Assembly (NCBI RefSeq): GCF_016745095.1
Contig: NZ_CP067087.1
Coordinates: 1,352,501-1,416,500, forward strand
DNA: 64,000 nucleotides
Direction of reading: 5' to 3'
From: Croceicoccus sp. YJ47
GTDB taxonomy: Bacteria; Pseudomonadota; Alphaproteobacteria; Sphingomonadales; Sphingomonadaceae
Shown: positions 1 to 9,212 of the stretch, piece after piece
Layout of the letters: the number at the start of each line of letters is the position of its first letter
Position numbering within the stretch: position 1 is the first letter of the stretch
Notes under the pieces: generated by a model
The model's database searches: none
The model's input: the letters and a program-made list of their open reading frames with translations, nothing else
What the model was told of the DNA's origin: nothing
Program-made: the position numbers and the translations under genes

Positions 1-1256
1 CGGGCACGACCGTGGTCGCCTATATCCTCATCACCCGGTGGATCACCGAATGGCGGACAAAACTGCGCGCCGAAATGAACGAGATGGACGGCCATGCCCT
101 GTCGCGCGCGGTCGATTCGCTCCTGAATTACGAGACGGTCAAATATTTCGGCGCCGAGCATCGCGAGCAGGAACGCTATGCCGGGGCCGCGCGGGCCTAT
201 GCGCAGGCGGCGCTGAAATCCGAAAACTCGCTCGGTCTGCTCAACATCGTGCAGGCTGCGATCATGAACCTGCTGATGGCCGCGGCGATGGGCTATACCG
301 TGTGGGGGTGGAGCCGCGGGGAGCTGAGCACCGGCGATCTCGTCTTCGTGAATACCTATCTGACGCAGCTGTTCCGCCCGCTCGACATGCTGGGCTGGGT
401 CTATCGCACGATCCGGCAGGGCCTCATCGACATGGCGGAGATGTTCCGGCTGATCGACACGCCGGTGGAGGTCGCGGACAAGCCCGGCGCGCCAGCCATC
501 CACGTGGCCCGTGCGACGATCGCCTTCGACAACGTGCATTTCGGCTACGACCCCGACCGTGAAATCCTGCACGGGTTGAGCTTCGAGGTCGACGCCGGCG
601 AGCGGATCGCCATCGTCGGGCCGTCGGGCGCCGGAAAATCCACAATCGCGCGGTTGCTCTTCCGCTTCTACGACCCGCAGGACGGCCGCATCCTCATCGA
701 CGGACAGGACATTCGCGACGTGACGCAGGAAAGCCTGCGCCGCCAGATCGGCATCGTCCCGCAGGACAGCGTGCTGTTCAACGAAAGCATCGGCTATAAT
801 CTCGCCTATGGCCGTGAAGGCGCGACCCGGGACGAGATCGAGGCCGCGGCACACGGCGCCGCCATCGCCGAATTTATCGAACGTCTGCCATCGGGGTACG
901 ACACCGAAGTGGGCGAACGCGGGCTGAAACTGTCGGGCGGGGAGAAGCAGCGCGTCGCCATCGCCCGCACGCTATTGAAGGATCCGCCGATCATCCTGTT
1001 CGACGAGGCGACCAGCGCACTCGATTCGCGCACGGAACAGGACATATTGCGCACGATGCGACGGATCGCGCGGCATCGCACGACGCTCACCATCGCGCAC
1101 CGGCTGTCCACCGTGGTCGATACCGACCGTATTCTCGTGCTGGACCACGGGCGCCTCGCCGAAAGCGGGAGCCATGCGCAATTGCTGCGCCATGACGGGC
1201 TCTATGCCGAAATGTGGGCGCGGCAGGCCGCCGATAGTCAGGAAGAGCCGGCCTGA
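1..1256 (+). CDS. ATM1-type ABC exporter, permease-ATPase fusion (5' end outside window)
   Basis: This is the C-terminal part of a half-size ABC exporter. The frame is open to the left edge, so the true start lies outside the window. The visible part begins within the transmembrane domain and continues into a complete nucleotide-binding domain. It shows Walker A (GPSGAGKST), the Q-loop (PQDSVLFN), the signature LSGGEKQR, Walker B (IILFDEAT) and the H-loop (IAHR). The family (ATM1/HMT1) exports glutathione-linked sulphur or metal compounds from the cytoplasm across the inner membrane. The gene ends just before a strong symmetric terminator that it shares with convergent hslU. The substrate is inferred from the family only. 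Confidence 0.9.
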   Translation, partial: GTTVVAYILITRWITEWRTKLRAEMNEMDGHALSRAVDSLLNYETVKYFGAEHREQERYAGAARAYAQAALKSENSLGLLNIVQAAIMNLLMAAAMGYTVWGWSRGELSTGDLVFVNTYLTQLFRPLDMLGWVYRTIRQGLIDMAEMFRLIDTPVEVADKPGAPAIHVARATIAFDNVHFGYDPDREILHGLSFEVDAGERIAIVGPSGAGKSTIARLLFRFYDPQDGRILIDGQDIRDVTQESLRRQIGIVPQDSVLFNESIGYNLAYGREGATRDEIEAAAHGAAIAEFIERLPSGYDTEVGERGLKLSGGEKQRVAIARTLLKDPPIILFDEATSALDSRTEQDILRTMRRIARHRTTLTIAHRLSTVVDTDRILVLDHGRLAESGSHAQLLRHDGLYAEMWARQAADSQEEPA

Positions 1257-1296
1257 ACGCACAGGCGCAACCCGACGCACACGCAAATCCGGTACG

Positions 1297-1336
1297 AAAA
1301 CGGCGCCATCCCCGCGTGGAGATGGCGCCGTTTTTC
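1297..1336. terminator. Bidirectional intrinsic terminator between the ABC exporter and hslU
   Basis: A perfect 14-bp stem (1297-1310 with 1321-1334) and a 10-nt loop are flanked by an A-run on the left and a T-run on the right. It can therefore terminate transcription from both convergent genes. Confidence 0.85.
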
Positions 1337-1356
1337 TTGCAGCGAATGCTACGTCG

Positions 1357-2661
1357 TCAGAGGATATATTTCGACAGATCGCTGTCCTGCGCGAGTTCGG
1401 CGAGCCGTTCGCGCACATAGTCGCGGTCGACCGACACGGTGGACCCGCCGCGCTCCTCCGCATCGAAGCTCACTTCCTCGAGCAGCTTTTCCATCACCGT
1501 CGACAAGCGGCGGGCACCGATGTTCTCGACGCTTTCGTTCACCTGCGCGGCGATGGTGGCGATCTCGCGGATCGCCTCCTCGCTGAAATCGAGCGTCACG
1601 TCCTCCGTCCCGATGAGCGCCTTGTACTGCTGCACCAGATTGGCGCGCGTCTCGCACAGGATCCGCACGAAATCCTCTTCGGTCAGCGCCTTCAGCTCTA
1701 CCCGGATCGGCAGGCGCCCCTGTAACTCCGGGAGCATGTCGCTGGGCTTCGACACGTGGAACGCGCCGCTGGCGATGAAGAGGATATGGTCGGTCTTCAT
1801 CGGACCGTATTTGGTCGACACGGTCGTGCCTTCGATGAGGGGGAGCAGATCGCGCTGCACCCCTTCGCGGCTGACCTGCCCGCCGCGATTGTCGGGCACG
1901 GCGATCTTGTCGATCTCGTCGAGGAACACGATCCCGTTGGTTTCGGCATTCTGCAGCGCGACGCGGGCGACGTCGTCCTGGTCCATGCGCTTTTCCGATT
2001 CCTCGTCGACCAGCTTGTCCCAGGCATCGGCGACGCGCAGTTTCCGGCGTTTCAGCTTCTGCCCCCCGAACGCCTTGCCCATCATGTCGGACAGGTTGAT
2101 CATGCCCACATTGCCGCCCATGCCGGGCAGTTCCATGTTCATCGCGGGCTGGTCCTCGACCTCGATCTCCACCTCGGTATCGTTGAGATGGTTGTCGACG
2201 ATCCGCTGCCGGAAGCTTTCGCGCGTCGCCTCGCTGGCGCTGTCACCGACGAGCGCGTCGAGCAGGCGCTTCATCGCCGCGGCCTACGCCGCATCGCGCA
2301 CCGCGTCGCGGCGGCGGTCCTTTTCAAGGCGGATCGCTTCCTCGGCAAGGTCACGGGCGATCTGTTCGACATCGCGCCCGACATAGCCGACCTCGGTGAA
2401 CTTGGTCGCCTCGACCTTGACGAAAGGCGCATCGGCGAGTTTCGCCAGACGGCGGCTGATCTCGGTCTTGCCGCAGCCGGTGGGCCCGATCATGAGGATG
2501 TTCTTGGGCGTGACCTCGTTCCGCAATTCCTCGGGCAGGCGCTGCCGCCGCCAGCGATTGCGCAGGGCCACGGCCACGGCGCGCTTCGCATCGGTCTGTC
2601 CGACGATATGTTCGTCGAGCGCGGCCACGATGGCCTTCGGGGTGAGGTTCGTGTTCGTCAT
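1357..2661 (-). pseudogene. hslU: ATP-dependent protease ATPase subunit HslU, interrupted by an in-frame TAG
   Basis: HslU is the AAA+ unfoldase that feeds the HslV peptidase. The reading frame from 2661 to 1357 is 435 codons, the normal family length. It contains LTPKAIV, Walker A (GPTGCGKTE), Walker B (VFLDEIDKI) and the C-terminal end DSDLSKYIL. Codon 2286-2284 is TAG in the same frame, within the alanine-rich start of the I domain, between [10 protein letters not shown] and [14 protein letters not shown] single base change (for example from GAG) would explain it. As written, the protein stops after about 125 residues and the second half could start only from an internal ATG at 2274. The gene follows hslV, and an alternative start at 2679 would overlap the hslV stop by 4 nt. 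This is either a sequence error or a true nonsense mutation. Confidence 0.9.
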
Positions 2662-2675
2662 GGTTTCGGGGGTTC

Positions 2676-3254
2676 TCATTCGCCGACGGCCTCGACCGTC
2701 ACATTGCCATTGGTAAAGACGCACACATCCGCGGCGACCTCCATCGCGCGGCGGGCGATCTTTTCCGGATCCTGTTCGTAATCCGACAGCGCTTTTGCCG
2801 CGGCGAGCGCGTAATTGCCCCCCGAGCCAATCGCGGCGATCCCGCCTTCGGGTTCGAGCACGTCGCCATTGCCGGTGATCACCAGCAGCACGTCTTTATC
2901 CGCGACGATCATCAACGCTTCCAGATTGCGGAGATATTTGTCGGTCCGCCAATCCTTGGCGAGTTCGACCGCGGCGCGCATCAATTGCCCGCGATATTGT
3001 TCGAGCTTGCGTTCGAGCCGTTCGAACAAAGTGAACGCATCCGCCGTCGCGCCGGCAAAGCCTGCGATGACCTTGCCCTTGTCCGGGCCGCCTTCGCCGA
3101 TGCGGCGCACCTTGCGGGCGTTGGGCTTCATCACCGTATTGCCCATCGACACCTGCCCGTCGCCCGCCACGATGGTGCGGTTGCCGCGCTTGACGCCGAT
3201 GATGGTGGTTCCGTGCCACGGCACCAGGCCGTGGGCTTCGTCATGTGATCTCAT
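2676..3254 (-). CDS. hslV: ATP-dependent protease proteolytic subunit HslV
   Basis: This 192-residue protein is the threonine peptidase of the HslUV (ClpYQ) complex in the cytoplasm. The N-terminal propeptide ends at WHG, and the following TT pair supplies the catalytic N-terminal threonine ([11 protein letters not shown]). Next come the conserved [29 protein letters not shown] and [11 protein letters not shown] segments. The stop overlaps a possible hslU start by 4 nt (ATGA at 2676-2679), so hslVU is one operon. The gene itself looks intact although hslU carries a stop. A very strong GC hairpin lies just upstream at 3274-3298. Confidence 0.97.
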   Translation of the reverse strand: MRSHDEAHGLVPWHGTTIIGVKRGNRTIVAGDGQVSMGNTVMKPNARKVRRIGEGGPDKGKVIAGFAGATADAFTLFERLERKLEQYRGQLMRAAVELAKDWRTDKYLRNLEALMIVADKDVLLVITGNGDVLEPEGGIAAIGSGGNYALAAAKALSDYEQDPEKIARRAMEVAADVCVFTNGNVTVEAVGE

Positions 3255-3273
3255 GCCGGCGATATGGGTGGGG

Positions 3274-3298
3274 CCGCGCGCGGTTCAACCGCGCGCGG
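3274..3298. repeat. Perfect GC palindrome between bamE and hslV
   Basis: A 12-bp stem (CCGCGCGCGGTT and its complement) is separated by one base. It lies 20 nt upstream of the hslV start and just after the bamE stop at 3320. No T-run follows on the minus strand, so it is not a typical intrinsic terminator. It could cap the bamE mRNA or affect hslV expression. Confidence 0.6.
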
Positions 3299-3319
3299 TC
3301 CGCATATCGCTCCGCAACC

Positions 3320-3841
3320 TCAGGGTGGGCCGCCGCCCGCGCCCGGACCCGCACCGGGAAGCCCGCCGGCCCCGACCGAGCCGATATTGCCGAACAGATC
3401 CTCGAAAAATCCGCGATCGCGGCCCAGCGTCGGCGTGGTCTTGTTATCGGGATTGATGTCGCGCACCAGATCCATGCCGGTATTGTCGACCCCCAGGACA
3501 TTGCCCGACGGATCGAACCGCACGCGCAGGACCCGGTGTTCCACGATATGGGAGCCGCCGAAAATCTCGCGCTGCTGCGCGCTGGTCACGTAATACCAGA
3601 TGTTGTCGCCGAACTGGCTGGTAAAGCTGGGCCGGCCGAGCGTGCCTTCGACCGAGCGGGCATTGTCGATGCCCGGCTGGATCGACTGCGTGAGCGCGAC
3701 GTCGCCGACATAGCCGCGCCGGTCGCGAATGGCGGTGCACCCGCCCAGCATGGCCGGTGCGACGAGCGCGAGGACAAGCGCCCTGCTGGCCATCCTGCCG
3801 GCGATGGAACGGCGCGATGCGGTGCCGGAAATGAAATTCAT
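3320..3841 (-). CDS. bamE: BamE (SmpA/OmlA)-family outer membrane assembly lipoprotein
   Basis: The protein is about 173 residues from the ATG at 3841; an upstream ATG at 3865 is also possible. A lipoprotein signal ends at the lipobox LGGC. The SmpA/OmlA core follows, with the pattern I-x-PG-x-DN-x-R and then GRPSF, DNIWYYV and VLRVRFD. The C-terminal tail is rich in glycine and proline. The family is a lipoprotein partner of the BamA outer membrane protein insertase on the inner face of the outer membrane. It is transcribed in the same direction as hslVU and divergent from the 4094 gene. The function is by family; the exact start is uncertain. Confidence 0.85.
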   Translation of the reverse strand: MNFISGTASRRSIAGRMASRALVLALVAPAMLGGCTAIRDRRGYVGDVALTQSIQPGIDNARSVEGTLGRPSFTSQFGDNIWYYVTSAQQREIFGGSHIVEHRVLRVRFDPSGNVLGVDNTGMDLVRDINPDNKTTPTLGRDRGFFEDLFGNIGSVGAGGLPGAGPGAGGGPP

Positions 3842-4093
3842 GTGCTCAACGCGCCTTTTCGTCATACTGCCGGGTCAGCGCAAATGGCTGCGCGCCCACG
3901 TTGTCATGCCCGCGTTTCGACCTATATCGGTAGGACGGGCGCCGAACCCTTACGGAACGCGGGCGAAGCGCACAAGACCGTGCGATACGCACGCGCCGCC
4001 GGTTCCCTGATCGGGACGGGAATTGGGGTCCATGCGTTTAATCGGCGCTGAACAGCCCTGCGGCGGCGCCGGCGACACATCGAAGGAACGACC

Positions 4094-4600
4094 ATGCTAT
4101 CCCGTCTTTTCAAGCGTCAGCGCGCCACCGACCTCACCGATTTGTGGCACCGCATCGTCGCCATCGCGCGTGAGCCGCACTGGTACGCGGCCGACGGGGT
4201 CGCCGATACGGTGGAGGGGCGATTCGACATGATCAGCGCGGTCATGGCGCTCGTCATGATCCGGTTCGAGGACGAGGGCGCCGCGCACCACGCCGCGCGG
4301 CTGACCGAACTGTTCATCGACGACATGGACGGACAATTGCGCGAGGCCGGGGTCGGCGATCTCGTGGTGGGCAAGCGCATGGGCAAGCTGATGGCCGCGC
4401 TCGGCGGGCGGATCGGCGCCTATCGCGAGGGGCTCGCCCATGCCGACGACGACGCGCTCGCGCAGGCGGCCCGGCGCAACACGACGATGATCGACCCCGA
4501 TGACGACGGCACGCGGATGGCGGCCGGGCTGCGGCGCTTGATGGCCGACATCCGGGCGGTGGAGATGGAAGACTTGCTGAAAGGAAATATCGCGCGATGA
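4094..4600 (+). CDS. Ubiquinol-cytochrome c chaperone family protein
   Basis: This 168-residue protein resembles the bacterial Ubiq_cyt_C_chap (CBP3-like) family linked to bc1 complex assembly. Visible family features are LWHRIVAIAREPHWYA near the N-terminus and FDMISAVMALVMIRFE. They are followed by the conserved LTELFIDDMDGQLRE and VGDLVVGKRMGKLM segments. It has no signal peptide and should be cytoplasmic or membrane-associated. A GGAACG ribosome-binding site precedes the ATG. Its stop overlaps the start of the DUF177 gene by 4 nt, a pairing common in Alphaproteobacteria. Confidence 0.88.
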   Translation: MLSRLFKRQRATDLTDLWHRIVAIAREPHWYAADGVADTVEGRFDMISAVMALVMIRFEDEGAAHHAARLTELFIDDMDGQLREAGVGDLVVGKRMGKLMAALGGRIGAYREGLAHADDDALAQAARRNTTMIDPDDDGTRMAAGLRRLMADIRAVEMEDLLKGNIAR

Positions 4601-5127
4601 AGGAAAGCATACCGTCCGAGATGCCGCGCTGGGTCCCGGCGCAGCAGGCCGATGGCCGCATCGTCGAAATCACCGCGAAGCCGGAGGAGCGAACCGCACT
4701 TGCAAAGCGTTTCGGCATCGTGTCGCTCGATTCGCTCGTCGCGCGGCTCAGCCTCGAAATCGATGGCGGCGTCGTGGAGGCGCGCGGACAGTTGAGCGCC
4801 GCCGCCACGCAGGCCTGCGCCGTGTCGGGCGAGGATCTGCGCACGAAGATTTCCGAACCGCTGCATTTCCGCTTCGTGCCCGCCACCTCGCAAATGCCGG
4901 ACGAAATCGAACTCGAAGCCGACGAGCTCGACGAGATCCCCTATGATGGCGATCAGTTCGACCTGGGCGAGGCCGTGGCGCAAAGCGTCGCGCTCGCCAT
5001 CGATCCGTTCGCCACCGGGCCGGACGCGGACCGGGTGCGCGACGCGGTCGGACTGGAGGAGCCGGAACGGGAAAACCCCTTCGCCGTGCTCAAGGGCGCG
5101 GTATCGAAGGGGTCTTCAAAAGACTGA
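4597..5127 (+). CDS. DUF177 (YceD-like) protein
   Basis: This 176-residue protein is of the DUF177/YceD family, whose members are linked to 23S rRNA processing or accumulation. Typical features are an acidic centre with AVSGEDLRTKISEPLHFRF, where the YceD family usually has a Cys motif (here ACAVSGEDL), and the downstream DELDEIPYDGDQFDLGEAVAQ. It is translationally coupled to the chaperone gene by ATGA. In many bacteria yceD precedes rpmF, but here it is followed by convergent ssb instead. The function is inferred from the family only. Confidence 0.85.
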   Translation: MKESIPSEMPRWVPAQQADGRIVEITAKPEERTALAKRFGIVSLDSLVARLSLEIDGGVVEARGQLSAAATQACAVSGEDLRTKISEPLHFRFVPATSQMPDEIELEADELDEIPYDGDQFDLGEAVAQSVALAIDPFATGPDADRVRDAVGLEEPERENPFAVLKGAVSKGSSKD

Positions 5128-5161
5128 CATGACCGGGGTGGCCGTGCGGAGCGGCCCGCGA

Positions 5162-5695
5162 TCAGAACGGAATATCGTCGTCCAGATCGTCGTAGCCACC
5201 GCCGCCGCCCTGACCGCCGCCGAAACCGCCGCCCGAACCGCCCGCGGAACCACCGCCCGACGCGCCCTTGTTCCAGCCGCCGGATTGACCGCCGCCGGAA
5301 TTGCCCGACTGCCCGCCGCCCCAATCGCCGCCGCCGCCGCCGCCCGACTTGCCGTCGAGCATAGTCAGCGTGCCGCCGAATCCGCGCAGGACGATTTCGG
5401 TTGAGTAGCGGTCATTGCCCTGCTGATCCTGCCATTTGCGGGTTTGCAGCTGCCCCTCGACATAGATCTTGCTGCCCTTGCGCAGGAAGCGTTCGGCGAC
5501 GCTGATCAACCCTTCGGAAAAGATCGACACGGTGTGCCACTCAGTCTTTTCCTGGCGCTGACCTTCGCGGTCCTTCCAGTTTTCGGTGGTGGCGAGGCGC
5601 AGGTTGCACACCTTGCCGCCGTTCTGAAAGCTGCGGACCTCCGGGTCGGCGCCCAGATTGCCGATGAGCATGACCTTGTTGAGACTGCCTGCCAT
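5162..5695 (-). CDS. ssb: Single-stranded DNA-binding protein
   Basis: SSB coats single-stranded DNA during replication and repair and recruits partners through its tail. The 177-residue protein has the OB-fold opening ([17 protein letters not shown]), the [12 protein letters not shown] and [10 protein letters not shown] strands and [16 protein letters not shown]. These are followed by a long Gly/Gln-rich linker and the conserved acidic tip ending DDDIPF, the docking site for partner proteins. It is complete and convergent with the DUF177 gene. Confidence 0.97.
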   Translation of the reverse strand: MAGSLNKVMLIGNLGADPEVRSFQNGGKVCNLRLATTENWKDREGQRQEKTEWHTVSIFSEGLISVAERFLRKGSKIYVEGQLQTRKWQDQQGNDRYSTEIVLRGFGGTLTMLDGKSGGGGGGDWGGGQSGNSGGGQSGGWNKGASGGGSAGGSGGGFGGGQGGGGGYDDLDDDIPF

Positions 5696-5719
5696 AAATT
5701 CCTGCCTTGAATGCTTGCG

Positions 5720-7570
5720 TCAGAGCCCGGCCGCAACGGCGAGCCAATAGGTGATTCCCGCAAAGATGTAGGCGAGCGCGAACAGATATGCCAACATGAA
5801 GACCGGCCATTTCCACCCATTCGTTTCCCGCTTCGCCACGGCAATGGTGGACAGACACTGCGGCGCGAACACGAACCAGGCCAGAAAGGCGAGCGCGGTC
5901 GGCAGGCTCCACCGGCTCGACAGCCGGTCGGTGAGAGCCATGGCCGTCTCTTCCTCGTCGCCGCTTTCCACCGCGTAGGTCGTGGCGAGCGAGGACACCG
6001 CCACCTCGCGCGCGGCCATCGCGGGGATGAGCGCGAGCGCGATGTCGCGATTGAACCCGATCGGCTCGACCACGACGTAAAGCCCGTCCGCGATATGCCC
6101 CGCGATGCTGGCATCGACCTGGCTTTCGCCCGGTTCTGCCTGCGGAAAGGAGAGCAACAGCCACAGCACCACCGTCGCGGCAAAGATGATCGTGCCTGCC
6201 CGGCGCAGGAAGATCCACGCGCGTTGCCACAGGCCGAGCGCGATGTCCGACAGGCGCGGCCATTGATAGCGCGGCAATTCCATGATGAACCCGCTCGCCG
6301 CGCCCTTCGCCACGCTGCGCCGCAGGATCAGCGCGACGACCATCGCCCCGACGATCCCCGCGACGTAAAGCGCGAACAGCACCAGCCCCTGCAAACCGAT
6401 CCCCGGCCCGACCGTGCGGGCCGGAATGAACGCCGCGATGATCACCGCATAGACCGGCAGCCGCGCCGAACACGTCATCAATGGCGCGATGAGGATCGTG
6501 GTCAGCCTGTCCTTCGGGTCGGAGATCGAACGCGTCGCCATGATGCCCGGAATGGCGCAGGCGAAGCTGGACAGCAGCGGGATGAAGCTACGTCCCGAAA
6601 GGCCGACGGCGGCCATCATCCGGTCCATCAGGAACGCGGCGCGGGCCATGTATCCGGTCGCCTCCATCAAGAGGATGAAGAAGAAGAGGATCACGATCTG
6701 CGGCAGGAACACGACGACGGAGCCGACGCCTGCCAGGACGCCCTCGGTAATCGCGTCGCGGATCAGCCCGTCGGGCAGGATCGCGGCGACCTGCTCGCTC
6801 ACGAAGGCGACACCGGCCTCCAGCCCGTCGGCAAAGGGCGTCGCCCATGCGAACACGGCCTGAAACACCACGAACAGCAGGGCGAACAGGATGACCGGCC
6901 CGATCCAAGGGTGAAGCAGTACCTTGTCCAGCCCGCGATGCATGCGCCGCGTCCGCGTTTCGGATACCAGCGCGCGCTGTGCGATGGCGTGGGCGCTGAC
7001 GCGGCGTTCGGTCATGTCGAGATCGGCGGCGAAAAAGGGCGCCTGATGCTTTTCGTTGACGGCGCGCTGCAACGCATCGGTCAGCGCGTCCAGTCCGCGG
7101 CGGCGCACCGCCACCGTTTCCACCACCGGCACGCCGAGCGCCTCGCCCAGCGCCTTCGCATCGAGCACCAGCCCGTCGCGCTTTGCAAGGTCGACCATGT
7201 TGAGCGCGACGACCACCGGCAGGTCGAGCGCGATGAGCTCCTGCGCGAAGACGAGATGCTGTTCCAGATTGGCGGCATCGACCACGATGACGAGCGCGTC
7301 GGGACGGCGCTGCCCTTCCTGATCGCCGAGGATGACGTCGCGGGTCACGGCCTCGTCCGGGCTCGACGGGTCGAGAGAATAGCTGCCGGGAAGGTCGACC
7401 AGCTCGACCGGCTCGCCATTGGACAGCGCCATGCGGCCCGCCTTGCGCTCCACCGTGACGCCGGGATAGTTCGCAATCTTCTGCCGCGCACCCGTAAGCG
7501 CGTTGAACAACGCACTCTTGCCCGCGTTCGGATTGCCAACCAGCGCGACGGTGCGGATCGGCCGGCTCAT
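5720..7570 (-). CDS. feoB: Ferrous iron transporter FeoB
   Basis: FeoB imports Fe(II) across the inner membrane. The 616-residue protein has an N-terminal G domain with G1 GNPNAGKS (residues 12-19), G2 around TVERKAG and G3 DLPGSYSL. A Gate/nucleoside-recognition membrane domain follows, with segments such as FLPQIVILFFFILL and GRSFIPLLSSFACAIPGIM. Length is within the range for short alphaproteobacterial FeoB. Its ATG overlaps the feoA stop by 4 nt. Regulation by iron is supported by a Fur-like box upstream of feoA. Confidence 0.96.
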   Translation of the reverse strand: MSRPIRTVALVGNPNAGKSALFNALTGARQKIANYPGVTVERKAGRMALSNGEPVELVDLPGSYSLDPSSPDEAVTRDVILGDQEGQRRPDALVIVVDAANLEQHLVFAQELIALDLPVVVALNMVDLAKRDGLVLDAKALGEALGVPVVETVAVRRRGLDALTDALQRAVNEKHQAPFFAADLDMTERRVSAHAIAQRALVSETRTRRMHRGLDKVLLHPWIGPVILFALLFVVFQAVFAWATPFADGLEAGVAFVSEQVAAILPDGLIRDAITEGVLAGVGSVVVFLPQIVILFFFILLMEATGYMARAAFLMDRMMAAVGLSGRSFIPLLSSFACAIPGIMATRSISDPKDRLTTILIAPLMTCSARLPVYAVIIAAFIPARTVGPGIGLQGLVLFALYVAGIVGAMVVALILRRSVAKGAASGFIMELPRYQWPRLSDIALGLWQRAWIFLRRAGTIIFAATVVLWLLLSFPQAEPGESQVDASIAGHIADGLYVVVEPIGFNRDIALALIPAMAAREVAVSSLATTYAVESGDEEETAMALTDRLSSRWSLPTALAFLAWFVFAPQCLSTIAVAKRETNGWKWPVFMLAYLFALAYIFAGITYWLAVAAGL

Positions 7571-7896
7571 GCTGCCGCGTCCGCGCCGGTGGCGGGCTGC
7601 GTGCCGGCATCCGCGACCGCCTCGACCCGAATCGCTTCGGCATGGACGCGCCGCACCGCGATGGTCATGCGCCCGATTTCGAGCGCAAGCGGATCGCGCC
7701 CGGCAAAAATGCCCCGATGCGCGAGCTTTACCGTGGCGCCGTCATCGATGCCCAGCGCACGCAGGCGTCGCGCCTCTTCGGGCGCGAGCGTGTCCCAGTC
7801 CACCGCGACGATGCGCGACACGCTGCCCAGCGGCCTTTCGGCCAGCGTCTCAATTCGTGTTTCGAACCCGTTGGTCATGGTCCGCCGGTCGCACAT
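7567..7896 (-). CDS. feoA: FeoA-domain ferrous iron transport protein
   Basis: This small SH3-like FeoA protein has 109 residues from 7896, or 103 from a second ATG at 7878. The core RRLRALGIDDGATVKLAHRGIF and DPLALEIGRMTIAVRR match the FeoA fold, which interacts with FeoB in the cytoplasm. It is the first gene of the feoAB operon and is coupled to feoB by ATGA. The candidate Fur box at 7908-7927 lies immediately upstream. Confidence 0.93.
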   Translation of the reverse strand: MCDRRTMTNGFETRIETLAERPLGSVSRIVAVDWDTLAPEEARRLRALGIDDGATVKLAHRGIFAGRDPLALEIGRMTIAVRRVHAEAIRVEAVADAGTQPATGADAAA

Positions 7897-7907
7897 AGCG
7901 ACGCTCT

Positions 7908-7927
7908 TTGCAACTAATTCTCAATAA
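7908..7927 (-). promoter_or_regulatory. Candidate Fur box upstream of feoAB
   Basis: The plus-strand sequence TTGCAACTAATTCTCAATAA matches 14 of 20 positions with the site TTGCAAGTGATTTGCATTAC at 44356-44375, upstream of the siderophore receptor. Sharing between two iron-uptake operons, plus AT-richness in a GC-rich genome, supports an iron-response operator. This is inference; no Fur gene is in the window. Confidence 0.5.
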
Positions 7928-7953
7928 AGCGCGCCACCCTAAACGCGAGGGCC

Positions 7954-8613
7954 TCAACGCGAGGGATACCGCAGCCGTCCGAGCATGCGGAGCGGGCTGA
8001 ACCGTTCGCGATCGGGGTTTTGCCATTTGGCCTTGGCTTTCTCGAACTTCATCACGCCGTCGATCCGGCGGTCGAGAAAGGCGCGCGTGTCGGCCTGTCC
8101 GTCGCTGTCGTCGTCGGCGAACACGGTGAGCGTCGCGGCGTAGATCGAGGCTAGGATCGCACGTTTCGTATAATGGTTGTAATCGGTCGCCGTGTCGCCC
8201 GCCATGCGCCACATGAGGTCGGCGCTGCTCCACCCGAGCCGTGCCGAGCGGGCGAGATTTTGCGGCATCGCCATGATCGTCATCGCCCGGCGCAGCGATT
8301 CGCGTTGCGGCAATGCGGCGTCGAGCCGGAACATCACGAGCGCATGGATACGGTCGCGAATCTTCATCGCGGCGAGTTCGGCGGGGTTCAACTCCTCGGC
8401 CATGCGGCGGTCGATGGCGCCGATCCATGCCGCGATCATGTCCATCGCGCCGCCCGGAAACGCGAGCCGCGCCACCGCCGGGTCCACGCCTTCCATCTCC
8501 GCCGCGGCGACGAGCGCGGTATCGCTCCACCCGTCGAAAATCGCCGCATCCGCAATCGCGGGGGCCAGCGCGATGGCCAGCGCGTCGAGGGTCAGCGTAT
8601 CGGCGTCGATCAC
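7954..8613 (-). CDS. COQ9 family ubiquinone biosynthesis protein
   Basis: This is a 219-residue COQ9-like protein, starting at a GTG that overlaps the stop of the ankyrin gene (GTGA at 8613-8610). The family binds lipids and helps the COQ7-type hydroxylation step of ubiquinone synthesis. Recognisable segments are LAFPGGAMDMIAAWI, MKIRDRIHALVMFRLD, DLMWRMAGDTATDYNHYTKRA and FLDRRIDGVMKFEKAKAK. The last two are typical of bacterial COQ9. It lacks a signal peptide. The GTG start is chosen because no ATG precedes the conserved core in frame. Confidence 0.85.
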   Translation of the reverse strand: MIDADTLTLDALAIALAPAIADAAIFDGWSDTALVAAAEMEGVDPAVARLAFPGGAMDMIAAWIGAIDRRMAEELNPAELAAMKIRDRIHALVMFRLDAALPQRESLRRAMTIMAMPQNLARSARLGWSSADLMWRMAGDTATDYNHYTKRAILASIYAATLTVFADDDSDGQADTRAFLDRRIDGVMKFEKAKAKWQNPDRERFSPLRMLGRLRYPSR

Positions 8614-9212
8614 AGGCTCGGTCCGTAGGTCTGGGGGTTGCGGGCGGCGCTGTCCTGCCGCTCGATCAGGGCAAGCACCGGGTTGCTGCGCCCGGCGAGC
8701 GTCGCGTAATCGCGCGCACTGCGGCCCGACGAATCGGCGCGGTCGGGGTTCGCCCCGTTGTCGAGCAGAATCTTCGCAAGATCGGCATCGCGCAGATGGG
8801 TCGCCACGATCAGCGGGGTTTCCCCCGTCGCATTCGTCTCGTTCACGTCGGCGCCTGCCTTGGCCAGCATTTCCACCCCTTCGAGAAAGCGCAGCGACGA
8901 CGCCATTTCGAGCGGGCTGATCCCCTCTGAATCGCGCACGTTCGGGTTCGCCCCCTTGTCGAGCAGGAAATCGAGCCAGGTTCGGTCCCGGCGCGCCACC
9001 ACGATGTGAAGCGCCGACCGCCCCGTGCCCACGTCGCGGGTATTGACCAGCGTGCTGCCCGGTTCGTTCAATGCGGCGATCGCGGTTTCGCCGTCGCGCT
9101 TTTCCACCGCTTCGAGGAAACGATAGCCTTCGGAAAATTGCGCGGCCGCCGGGTTCGCCGACAGGCACGCCGCCGCCGCCGCGGCCAGAACGGTGAAAAG
9201 ACGTGTGTTCAT
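8610..9212 (-). CDS. Exported ankyrin-repeat protein
   Basis: This 200-residue protein has a clear Sec signal (MNTRLFTVLAAAAAACL to NPAAAQ) and about four ankyrin repeats. Repeat motifs include GRSALHIVVARRDRTWLDFLL, GISPLEMASSLRFLEGVEML, GETPLIVATHLRDADLAKILL and GRSARDYATLAGR. It probably acts in the periplasm through protein-protein contacts. The start at 9212 is preferred over 9233 because it gives a clean signal peptide. It is coupled to the COQ9 gene by a 4-nt overlap, although no functional link is known. The partner is unknown. Confidence 0.85.
   Translation of the reverse strand: MNTRLFTVLAAAAAACLSANPAAAQFSEGYRFLEAVEKRDGETAIAALNEPGSTLVNTRDVGTGRSALHIVVARRDRTWLDFLLDKGANPNVRDSEGISPLEMASSLRFLEGVEMLAKAGADVNETNATGETPLIVATHLRDADLAKILLDNGANPDRADSSGRSARDYATLAGRSNPVLALIERQDSAARNPQTYGPSL

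Noticed and set aside
5711-7927. 738-codon plus-strand frame across feoAB
   Set aside because: It is antisense to feoA and feoB, which are certain. It has no motif and a charged, repetitive composition.
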